Made by a program: the position numbers and the translations under genes. 55,177 bases of DNA from Candidatus Atribacteria bacterium. GTDB taxonomy: Bacteria > Atribacterota > JS1 > SB-45 > 34-128. The stretch lies in the NCBI GenBank assembly GCA_003451675.1, contig DMCY01000071.1, forward strand, positions 1 to 55,177. The letters run 5' to 3'. The notes below the pieces were generated by a model. That model saw nothing but the letters and a program-made list of their open reading frames with translations. It was not told the DNA's origin and searched no databases. Shown here piece by piece: positions 16,964 through 23,928 of the stretch (positions are counted from its first letter, which is position 1; each line of letters begins with the position of its first letter).

Positions 16964-17292
16964 TTGATAAGAATTTTCTGTTTTTTATAGTATTAAGTAT
17001 TTTTTATCTTCCCATAATTTTTTCTAAGAATAATCGTAAAGATATTAGACTTGAATGGAAAGATAATAAGAAATCTATTTTAATTTCTGCTTTTTTAGTA
17101 CTTTTTTCTTATCGCTTGACCCTGTTTGCTTTTACTATTGATAAAGTCAGCTATATAGTCTCTTTGAGACAGTTGAGCGCAATATTTGGCGTAATACTGG
17201 GGACTTTTGTATTAAAAGAGAAATATGGGAAGATTAGATTATTCGCTTCTATAATAATGTTTATCGGCTTCTTTTTGGTAACCATAGCTTAA
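16964..17292 (+). pseudogene. EamA (DMT) transporter, C-terminal remnant
   Basis: A 109-codon open frame lacking any start codon, ending in TAA at 17290-17292. It encodes the C-terminal helices of an EamA/DMT-superfamily exporter: SILISAFLVLFSYRLTL, then VSYIVSLRQLSAIFGV, the hallmark LGTFVLKEKYG, and IIMFIGFFLVTIA. The N-terminal half, including the first EamA repeat, is absent, and the sequence joins a DUF1624 remnant in another frame just upstream. This points to a deletion that fused two dead genes. A terminator-like hairpin follows at 17350-17381. Confidence 0.75.
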
Positions 17293-17349
17293 ATTTTTTA
17301 AAATATAGAATTATCATATATAAGCTTTTAATTAATTCTAAAATAACAG

Positions 17350-17381
17350 AATAGTTAAAATAATTTATTTTAACTATTTTT
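17350..17381 (+). terminator. Terminator hairpin after gene remnants
   Basis: AATAGTTAAAA (17350-17360) pairs with TTTTAACTATT (17368-17378) around a 7-base loop, followed directly by TTT. It is probably the old 3' end of the EamA gene and now separates the importer operon from the TIM-barrel gene. Confidence 0.6.
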
Positions 17382-17401
17382 AAACAATTTTTATATTATA
17401 C

Positions 17402-17429
17402 TTGTATATGAATTTGATTGTGCTATAAT
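17402..17429 (+). promoter_or_regulatory. Promoter of TIM-barrel gene
   Basis: TTGTAT (17402-17407) and TATAAT (17424-17429) are 16 bases apart, with TGC just before the -10 giving an extended -10 element. The predicted start is about 37 bases before the ATG at 17473. Confidence 0.6.
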
Positions 17430-17472
17430 GTGAAATAATTAGTAAAAATATATTCGGTTTGTATTTGGAGAT

Positions 17473-18570
17473 ATGAATATAAAAGGAATTGGAATAAATA
17501 TAGATTCCCCTACAATAGATGGAGATTTAGATTTACTTGAAAAGGCTTTAGGCGATTTTCAGGATATAGGCTTTGATTATGTAGAGATACCCGTTCACGG
17601 AGTCGATGCTATCTTTAAAGGGAGACTGAATTGGCTGCAGACCAGGGTCATTACAGACATCCTGAAGAAATTTAAGTTAAAATATACCGTTCATGGTCCT
17701 AATTTATTAAATCTAATGGATCCCAACAATTTTCAGTTACAAAAGGATATCTTTAAGTCGGGAATTGAGTTTACTAATGCTATAGGTGCAGAAATTTTCG
17801 TATACCATAGTGGAAAAATTCCTTTACAGGAAGAGATTAAAGGTGAAGGCATCAGGAAAAATAGTTTTTTAAAATTGCCTTCTCCAAAAAAGATTGAAAG
17901 ATTAAAGAAGATAGAAATAAAAACTTTACAAGAATTAGCTGCTTTTGCTAAAGATTTAGGAGTAACCATTGCTATTGAAAATATCTCTCCGGATGTAGAA
18001 GAAGAGTCTATCTGGGAATTATCAAAACGACTTAAAAATGATAAAATGCTTCCTCCCTCAGTACTTACTCCAAAAACACCAAAGCCCACTTTCTTACGAG
18101 AAATTAGTAAATATAATTATGGCACGAAGATCGAAGAATTAGTTGAACAAGTTAAGAAGATTGATCGCGAGAATGTAGGAATTACTTTCGATTTTGGTCA
18201 TGCTTATCTGGCTTCTAAATATTATCACTTCAAATTTTTGGATTCTATAAAATTAGCCCTACCATATATAAAACATGTGCATATTCACGATTGTTTCGGT
18301 AAACCTAAACTGTCATATGAAGAACAGGACATTAATCTGATTCAGTTTGGTATTGGAGATTTACATATGCCTGTAGGTTGGGGAGAGATTCCCTATGATA
18401 AGATATTCCGCATTTTAAAGAATTATAATGGAGTGCTATGTTTGGAATTGAAACCCCGTTTTAAGAGATTTTATAAATATAGCTTACAAAAACTTGAGGA
18501 ACTCGTCGAGAGCACTAACAACAACCACAAGCTAAAAGAAATCTCACCTTTTTCCAAGCACCATCATTAG
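17473..18570 (+). CDS. Sugar phosphate isomerase/epimerase-like TIM-barrel protein
   Basis: A 365-residue xylose-isomerase-like TIM barrel (AP-endonuclease family 2). Likely metal ligands are in strand-end motifs: IAIENIS (Glu), GITFDFGHAYL (Asp, His), KHVHIHDC (His, Asp) and VLCLELKP (Glu). The N-terminus, GIGINIDSPTIDGDLDLLE, is family-typical. A loop of about 40 residues between the second and third motifs is longer than in small members. Enzymes of this type isomerise or epimerise sugars, keto-sugars or inositol derivatives; the substrate is not determinable. The TTGGAG ribosome site is very close to the ATG. It stands alone with its own promoter. Confidence 0.78.
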   Translation: MNIKGIGINIDSPTIDGDLDLLEKALGDFQDIGFDYVEIPVHGVDAIFKGRLNWLQTRVITDILKKFKLKYTVHGPNLLNLMDPNNFQLQKDIFKSGIEFTNAIGAEIFVYHSGKIPLQEEIKGEGIRKNSFLKLPSPKKIERLKKIEIKTLQELAAFAKDLGVTIAIENISPDVEEESIWELSKRLKNDKMLPPSVLTPKTPKPTFLREISKYNYGTKIEELVEQVKKIDRENVGITFDFGHAYLASKYYHFKFLDSIKLALPYIKHVHIHDCFGKPKLSYEEQDINLIQFGIGDLHMPVGWGEIPYDKIFRILKNYNGVLCLELKPRFKRFYKYSLQKLEELVESTNNNHKLKEISPFSKHHH

Positions 18571-18685
18571 AAAGACAGATCAGTATTGCATTAAAATTAA
18601 CTACTCCTTCTCCATTAATCTCCTCAATAATAGTTTTAGCAAAAACGATTATTAATATAATTACAGTTAATTAATAGAAAAAAAT

Positions 18686-18714
18686 TTGCATTTTTTTATT
18701 TTATAGTGTATTAT
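18686..18714 (+). promoter_or_regulatory. Promoter of lacI-like gene
   Basis: TTGCAT (18686-18691) and TATTAT (18709-18714) have the ideal 17-base spacer. The predicted transcription start near 18721 falls just before the first operator at 18728-18743, so a bound repressor would block the polymerase. Confidence 0.65.
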
Positions 18715-18727
18715 TATTACATAATAT

Positions 18728-18743
18728 ACTTAAACGTTAAAGC
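18728..18743. promoter_or_regulatory. LacI-family operator, copy 1
   Basis: ACTTAAACGTTAAAGC, an imperfect palindrome with the central CG typical of LacI/GalR operators. An identical 15-base core recurs at 18806-18820, 78 bases downstream. It lies just past the predicted transcription start of the regulator gene. Confidence 0.75.
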
Positions 18744-18805
18744 AATCCTTAAATTTTAAATTTTAAATAATTTATAATTGAAAGATTATATTTTTTTAGT
18801 AAATT

Positions 18806-18820
18806 ACTTAAACGTTAAAG
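18806..18820. promoter_or_regulatory. LacI-family operator, copy 2, overlapping the ribosome site
   Basis: ACTTAAACGTTAAAG, identical to the core of copy 1. Its last bases form part of the AAAGGAG ribosome site of the regulator gene. Two sites 78 bases apart, about seven helical turns, could support looping and tight autorepression. Confidence 0.75.
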
Positions 18821-18835
18821 GAGAAAACCCCCTCA

Positions 18836-19903
18836 ATGAGTTCTAACATTAAAGATATTGCTAAAAAATTAGGAATTTCAGCCACAGCAGTTTCCAAAGC
18901 TTTAAATAATAGAAAAGATATAAGTGAAAAGCTTAAAAGAAAGGTTCATGAAACGGCAAGAGAATTAGATTATACCCCTAATTCAATTGCCAAAAGATTA
19001 GTAACCAATAAAAGTAATACAATTGGTGTGTTTATATTTAGCAGGCAGGAACATACTTTCAGTAAAGATTTAGGTTTACAGTTTTTGGGAGGAATCTTAG
19101 AAGAAGCCAATAAAAACAATTATGACATCGTTCTTTTTTCCACTGATAGTGACCTTTTAAACGAAAAGTCATATATAGAATTATGTAAGGAGCGAAGGGC
19201 AGAAGGAGCAATATTCACCGGCTTACGATTAGACGACCCTCATATCAAGAAAATTAAAAATTCTACTTTCCCTATTTCAATTATTGATACGTATATAGAA
19301 GGTGAAAATGTTAATTTTGTTAGTACTGATAATAAATTAGGTGTTCGGTTAGCCTTAGATTATTTATGGGGACTCGGTCATCGAAGAATTGCTATGGTTA
19401 ATGGTCATAGCAATGCTCAGGTTTCCTGGGAAAGATTAAATACTTATCGCATTTGTCTAAAGGAAAAAGGAATTTATAATGAAAAGCTAATTTTTACGGG
19501 GGATTTTACTGAGAATAGTGGCTATCAATGTGCTAAGAAGATAATGAGATTAAAAGAACTTCCATCTGCTATTTTTGTTGCCAGTGATTTAATGGCATTG
19601 GGAGTTATAAAAGCCTTTAAAGAAAGCAGTTTTAAATTACCTGAAGATATATCCATTATTGGTTTTGATAATATTAGTACAGGGGAATATATTGAGCCAA
19701 GACTAACTACTATTGGACAGGACGCTATTGGTATGGGGAAATGGTCTGTTAGATTAATCTTAAATAAGTTAAAAAAAGAAGAACCACAAAAAAAATATTT
19801 GTTAAAACCAAAATTGATAATTAGAGATTCCTGTAGTTCCGTTAATATTAATAGATTAGATGGAGAACTTAAAGAAACACTCGAGAGTAAATTTAAAAAA
19901 TGA
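18836..19903 (+). CDS. LacI/GalR-family transcriptional regulator
   Basis: A 355-residue sugar-responsive repressor. The helix-turn-helix and hinge are at residues 3-58 (IKDIAKKLGISATAVSKALNN, then LDYTPNSIAKRL). The periplasmic-binding-protein-like effector domain runs from about 62 to 340, with family segments WGLGHRRIAMVNG, PSAIFVASDLMALGVIKA and DISIIGFDNI. It is first in an operon of binding protein, permeases, GH65 phosphorylase and beta-phosphoglucomutase, 82 bases before the binding protein. Two identical operators flank its leader, so it very likely represses itself and the operon. The inducer is probably the imported disaccharide or a glucose derivative. Confidence 0.9.
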   Translation: MSSNIKDIAKKLGISATAVSKALNNRKDISEKLKRKVHETARELDYTPNSIAKRLVTNKSNTIGVFIFSRQEHTFSKDLGLQFLGGILEEANKNNYDIVLFSTDSDLLNEKSYIELCKERRAEGAIFTGLRLDDPHIKKIKNSTFPISIIDTYIEGENVNFVSTDNKLGVRLALDYLWGLGHRRIAMVNGHSNAQVSWERLNTYRICLKEKGIYNEKLIFTGDFTENSGYQCAKKIMRLKELPSAIFVASDLMALGVIKAFKESSFKLPEDISIIGFDNISTGEYIEPRLTTIGQDAIGMGKWSVRLILNKLKKEEPQKKYLLKPKLIIRDSCSSVNINRLDGELKETLESKFKK

Positions 19904-19985
19904 AAGGAGGGATAGATGCTGTAAAAATTGTTACAGATGTATACTTGCTCAGTAATTTTGAAAATAAAATTTATGGAGGAGAAAA

Positions 19986-21236
19986 ATGAAAAGGAATTTA
20001 AGCATTTTATTAATCATAAGTATGTTGCTTATTTTTTCTGCTGTAAGCATGGCAGAAACCGAGATAAGAATCGTAGGCTGGGGTGGAACTGATCAATCTA
20101 TCGTAGAAGAATTAATTAATAAGTTTGTGGTGCCTGAGTTAGCTGTCAAAGGAATTACAGCAGTTTATGAACCAATTGTTGATGATTTTCAGAAGAATTT
20201 GATTAATTCCCTTTCTGCCGGTACAGCTGGAGATCTGTTTTATATGGATATCTTCTGGGCAGAATACATAATCAAGGCTGGACAAGTAGAACCATTGGAT
20301 GATTATCTGGCCAAGTCAACTATTATAAGTAAGGATGATATAATTCCTTCCTTATTAGATGGATTTTCCTTTGATGGTAAAGTATATGGTATTCCTAAAG
20401 ACTTTAATTCCCTTGCCTTAGTCTACAATAAGGACCTTTTTGATATTGCTTACATACAATATCCCAATGAAAATGATACCTGGGATGATTTAGAAAATAA
20501 ATTAGCAAAAGTTGTGGAAGCCTTTGATGGTGAAGTAACTGGTTTAGCATTGGCACCTGAATTTGCCAGATTTGGAGCATTTGCTTATGCTGCCGGTTGG
20601 GAACCCTTTGTAGATGGAAAAACCAATCTTATGGATCCCGCTTTTCTCGAGGCATTTAATTGGTATACCGGATTAAAAGAAAAAGGCTTAGGAGTTATGC
20701 CAGCTGACATTGGCCAAGGTTGGGGCGGAGGTGCTCTTAGTACCGAAAAAGTAGCTGCTGCTTTAGAGGGTGCTTGGATTCTCGGCTTCTTAAGAGATAA
20801 TGCCCCTAACTTAAAATACGGAGCAACTCTATTACCTAAAAACCCCGGAACTGGCCAGTCAGGTAATTTTATTTATACTGTAGCCTGGGGTATAAATGCA
20901 AATTCTAAGAATAAAGATGCTGCCTTTAAAGTAATGGAAGCATTAACCAGTCCTGCTGCTCAGCAATGGGTTTTAGAGCGAGGTTTAGCTATACCAAGTC
21001 GTAAGGCTTTAGTTGATAATCCTTATTTCAAAAAAGATACACCAGAAGCACAAGCCAATAAAATAGTTTTTGAGGGTGCATCTGCAGGGTATGTAAAACC
21101 GTTTAAATTTAAAGAATATGGCGGTAAGTGGATGGACCCGATTAATGTGGCTTTATCTGAGGTAATGAGTGGACAGAAGACGGCTGATGAAGCATTAGAG
21201 ATAGCCCAGGAACAATTAGATGAGTTAATGAAATAA
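19986..21236 (+). CDS. Sugar ABC importer solute-binding protein (GH65 operon)
   Basis: A 416-residue family 1 binding protein. Residues 1-22 form a Sec signal ending in VSMAE, with no lipobox cysteine, so the protein is periplasmic. Family features include NSLSAGTAGDLFYMDIFWAEY in the first lobe and FKVMEALTSPAAQQW in the C-terminal lobe. Since the operon ends with a disaccharide phosphorylase and beta-phosphoglucomutase, the ligand is probably an alpha-glucoside such as kojibiose, trehalose, nigerose or maltose. A GGAGGA site precedes the ATG. A GC-rich hairpin at 21249-21282 follows before the permeases. Confidence 0.87.
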   Translation: MKRNLSILLIISMLLIFSAVSMAETEIRIVGWGGTDQSIVEELINKFVVPELAVKGITAVYEPIVDDFQKNLINSLSAGTAGDLFYMDIFWAEYIIKAGQVEPLDDYLAKSTIISKDDIIPSLLDGFSFDGKVYGIPKDFNSLALVYNKDLFDIAYIQYPNENDTWDDLENKLAKVVEAFDGEVTGLALAPEFARFGAFAYAAGWEPFVDGKTNLMDPAFLEAFNWYTGLKEKGLGVMPADIGQGWGGGALSTEKVAAALEGAWILGFLRDNAPNLKYGATLLPKNPGTGQSGNFIYTVAWGINANSKNKDAAFKVMEALTSPAAQQWVLERGLAIPSRKALVDNPYFKKDTPEAQANKIVFEGASAGYVKPFKFKEYGGKWMDPINVALSEVMSGQKTADEALEIAQEQLDELMK

Positions 21237-21248
21237 TAAGAACTTAAT

Positions 21249-21282
21249 AAAAAGGGGGAGAGGATCGTCTCTTCCCCTTTTT
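21249..21282 (+). terminator. Strong hairpin with T-tract between binding protein and permease
   Basis: AAAAAGGGGGAGAG (21249-21262) pairs with CTCTTCCCCTTTTT (21269-21282) with one wobble pair and a 6-base loop. The GC-rich stem and terminal T run make it a convincing intrinsic terminator or attenuator inside the operon, 12 bases after the binding-protein stop. Leaky read-through would express the permeases at lower level. Confidence 0.8.
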
Positions 21283-21355
21283 ATTTCATTTGTTAATTAT
21301 TTTAGTTTTTATTAAAAATAAGATAATGTTAGAATAATAAACGGAGGTAAAAAGA

Positions 21356-22480
21356 ATGGGAAATAGATGGAGCTCCTTAAAAGAAAAAACTGCTCCTTAT
21401 GTTCTTTTATCTCCTTTTTTATTCGGTTTTATAATATTTTTTGGTTATGCTTTTATCAGGTCATTATATTTTAGTTTTACCGATTATGATCTTTTTTCCG
21501 TACCCAATTGGGTTGGCATTACGAATTATATAAATCTTTTTAAAGAACATTTATTTACCATAGCCTTGAGAAACTCATTAACCTTTGCCATTATAGTAAC
21601 TACTCTACAGACGATTTTCGCTTTACTTTTGGCAGTGGTTATGAATCAAAAAATAAGAGGAATTAATTTTTTTAGAACTGCTTATTATATGCCCAGCGTT
21701 ACTTCCAGCATTGTTATTACACTAATTTTTATGTGGATGTTTCAAAGAAAAGGAGTTATCAATTATCTTTTAACCCTGCTTCGTCAGTATGGTTTAATGG
21801 TAGGAGTTTTTCTGGCACTTTTAATAGGGATACAATTTATATTAGTAGTTACAGAAAAATTAAGGGGGAGGACAGTTGAATATCTTGAACCCAGTTATAT
21901 TATTATATCTATTATTTTAGCTTCCATTATTACTTATATACTTAAAGATTTTGGTATTATTAAACTTGCTGAAGCAAAGGCAGTCGACATCTTTTGGTTA
22001 AATACCAGAGAAAAAGTTCCTTTTTGGGCAGGTCCCTTTGCTTTTCCACGACCCTTAGGCGCAATAATGATCTTAAATATCTGGACTACTACTCCTACAT
22101 TTATGATACTATATTTAGCCGGGTTACAAGGTATCCCTAAGGCATTATATGAAGCTGCTGAGGTAGATGGAGCTAAGGGTTGGCAAAAATTCTGGTATAT
22201 CACCGTTCCACAACTTAAACACATAACTTTTTTAGTAGTTACCTTAGGATTAATCGGCACCTTGCAGATGTTTGATCAAGTTAAAATTATTGGCAATCAA
22301 GCGCCTAAAGAGTCCACCATAACCCTGGCTTATTATGTTTATGATAGCGCATTTCCAGGTGCTTCTGCTCCAAAAGTTGGTATGGCTAGTGCTGCAGCTG
22401 TTATATTAGCGCTCTTAACTCTGACTATAGTTCTGATTCAGAAGAAATTTTCCGGAGAAGGAAGGGATTTAAGAGATTAA
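21356..22480 (+). CDS. Sugar ABC importer permease, MalF-like with extra-helix insertion
   Basis: A 374-residue CUT1 permease, about 80 residues longer than the usual 290. The normal start is present (APYVLLSPFLFGFIIFF), as are the third-helix region (RTAYYMPSVTSSIVITLIF) and the EAA loop (YEAAEVDGAKGWQKFWYITVP). The extra segment lies at about residues 140-220, where most relatives pass directly from INYLL to a short loop. It contains two strongly hydrophobic stretches, LMVGVFLALLIGIQFILVV and YIIISIILASIITYIL, so the protein may have eight membrane helices. The partner permease overlaps its stop codon by one base. No ATPase gene is in this operon. Confidence 0.85.
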   Translation: MGNRWSSLKEKTAPYVLLSPFLFGFIIFFGYAFIRSLYFSFTDYDLFSVPNWVGITNYINLFKEHLFTIALRNSLTFAIIVTTLQTIFALLLAVVMNQKIRGINFFRTAYYMPSVTSSIVITLIFMWMFQRKGVINYLLTLLRQYGLMVGVFLALLIGIQFILVVTEKLRGRTVEYLEPSYIIISIILASIITYILKDFGIIKLAEAKAVDIFWLNTREKVPFWAGPFAFPRPLGAIMILNIWTTTPTFMILYLAGLQGIPKALYEAAEVDGAKGWQKFWYITVPQLKHITFLVVTLGLIGTLQMFDQVKIIGNQAPKESTITLAYYVYDSAFPGASAPKVGMASAAAVILALLTLTIVLIQKKFSGEGRDLRD

Positions 22481-23865
22481 TGAAAATCCAACAGAATTAT
22501 ACTAATGATATAAATCTAAAAATTAAACGTAGGCGTTGGGTGAATGTGGGAGCAATTTATTTAATTTTATTAATATTTTCTATACTCTTTATGGGAACTT
22601 TTCTCTTTGGAGCAATCTCTAGTTTAAAGGATAATCCCAGTAGTTGGCCACCCACTCTAAAGACTGAACAATTATCACCAAAAAATTGGATAGGAGCTTA
22701 TACACTTGCTCAACAAGGTGGTGGAGGAGGTTTTTTTGGTGCATTAAAATCCGGTCATGAAGTGTCTTTTCAAATTACTTATAAATATCCGATGGGGGCT
22801 AGGATTGTACCTCCTCAAGTGATTGTTCCAAAAAGATTTAAAGGGTCAGGAAGAGCTGCCTTAGAATTGGATAGAGAATTTGTTACTGATTTTGTAAAAA
22901 TTAAACCAGTCGAAGAGATTAGCCGCACTACAGTTAAGAATAGCACCCAGGTTAGCTATAAGATAGCCATAATAAATTCCAGCCAAAAAGACTTTAATGA
23001 ATTACCGTTAGATTTATTGGTTCCCTATAAAGTTGATTTTTTATCTGCTACTCTTTCTCCAAATAGGATAGAGCGCTTAGGGATGGTACAAAGCTGGAAT
23101 AATTTAGTGAGTGGAGTTATCCCTTATATTTTTCATAACCATTTCAGAGTTTTTAATGAAAATTATAGCCGTACTACCGGGAAGCGCCTTTTTGCCACCT
23201 GGATCTATAATTCCTTTTTTATAACCATAATTAAAGTACTTACCACTCTAATGTTTGCTTCGATGGCTGGATATGCTTTAGCCAGACTTAAATTTTTTGG
23301 TAGAAATTACCTGTTTGTTTTAATACTTTTTTCCATGATGATTCCCGGACAGGTAACTTTTATTTCAAATTATCTGGTATTACGGGATGGTATTTTTGGA
23401 TTAACCAAATTGTTTGGTGGAGGAAGCCTTCTAAATACTTTTACCGGTTTAATTATTTCAGGCTTAGTGGGTGCCAGTGCAGTTTTTATAATGAAACAAT
23501 TTTTTGAGGGCTTGCCCAGAGAGATGGAAGAATCAGCCCGTATTGATGGTGCCAGTACTTATCAAATTTTCTCAAAAATAATGTTGCCACTGGCAAAACC
23601 TGCCTTGGGAGCTCTTACCATTTTAACCTTCCAGGGAGTTTGGAATGAGTTTTTCTGGCCTTTAGTAATAATAACTTCACCAATGGATAAGTTTACCTTA
23701 ACCATAGGTCTATTGAGTTTTAAAGAAACCTATGCATCTGGAGCTTTTGATTGGGGGCCAATCCTGGCAGGAGCAATTATTTCAGCTTTACCGATTATAA
23801 TCCTCTTTATCGTTTTTCAACGTTATTTTGTAGAAGGAGCAAGTTTCAGCGGAATAAAGGGATAA
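22480..23865 (+). CDS. Sugar ABC importer permease, MalG-like with large periplasmic insertion
   Basis: A 461-residue CUT1 permease, far above the usual 280. The first helix is at about residues 22-46. A soluble insertion then runs to about residue 235, including a GGGGGFFG linker and a predicted beta-rich region (VPPQVIVPKRFKG, VSYKIAIINSS). Next come the normal MalG elements: ATWIYNSFFITIIK, GYALARLKFFGRN, the EAA loop MEESARIDGASTYQIF and the C-terminal SFSGIKG. The insertion should face the periplasm and may contact the binding protein. Long MalG insertions are known in Thermotogota-type systems, but this sequence is unfamiliar. Its ATG overlaps the preceding stop, so the two permeases are translationally coupled. 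Confidence 0.85.
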   Translation: MKIQQNYTNDINLKIKRRRWVNVGAIYLILLIFSILFMGTFLFGAISSLKDNPSSWPPTLKTEQLSPKNWIGAYTLAQQGGGGGFFGALKSGHEVSFQITYKYPMGARIVPPQVIVPKRFKGSGRAALELDREFVTDFVKIKPVEEISRTTVKNSTQVSYKIAIINSSQKDFNELPLDLLVPYKVDFLSATLSPNRIERLGMVQSWNNLVSGVIPYIFHNHFRVFNENYSRTTGKRLFATWIYNSFFITIIKVLTTLMFASMAGYALARLKFFGRNYLFVLILFSMMIPGQVTFISNYLVLRDGIFGLTKLFGGGSLLNTFTGLIISGLVGASAVFIMKQFFEGLPREMEESARIDGASTYQIFSKIMLPLAKPALGALTILTFQGVWNEFFWPLVIITSPMDKFTLTIGLLSFKETYASGAFDWGPILAGAIISALPIIILFIVFQRYFVEGASFSGIKG

Positions 23866-23928
23866 ATTTATCACCAATTCCCTGCTTAGTTATTTTCTTT
23901 AATTTTTATATAAGATTGGGAGTTATTT

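Noticed and set aside
17733..18089. Minus-strand 118-codon open frame
   Set aside because: It is antisense to the TIM-barrel gene and has no recognisable motifs.
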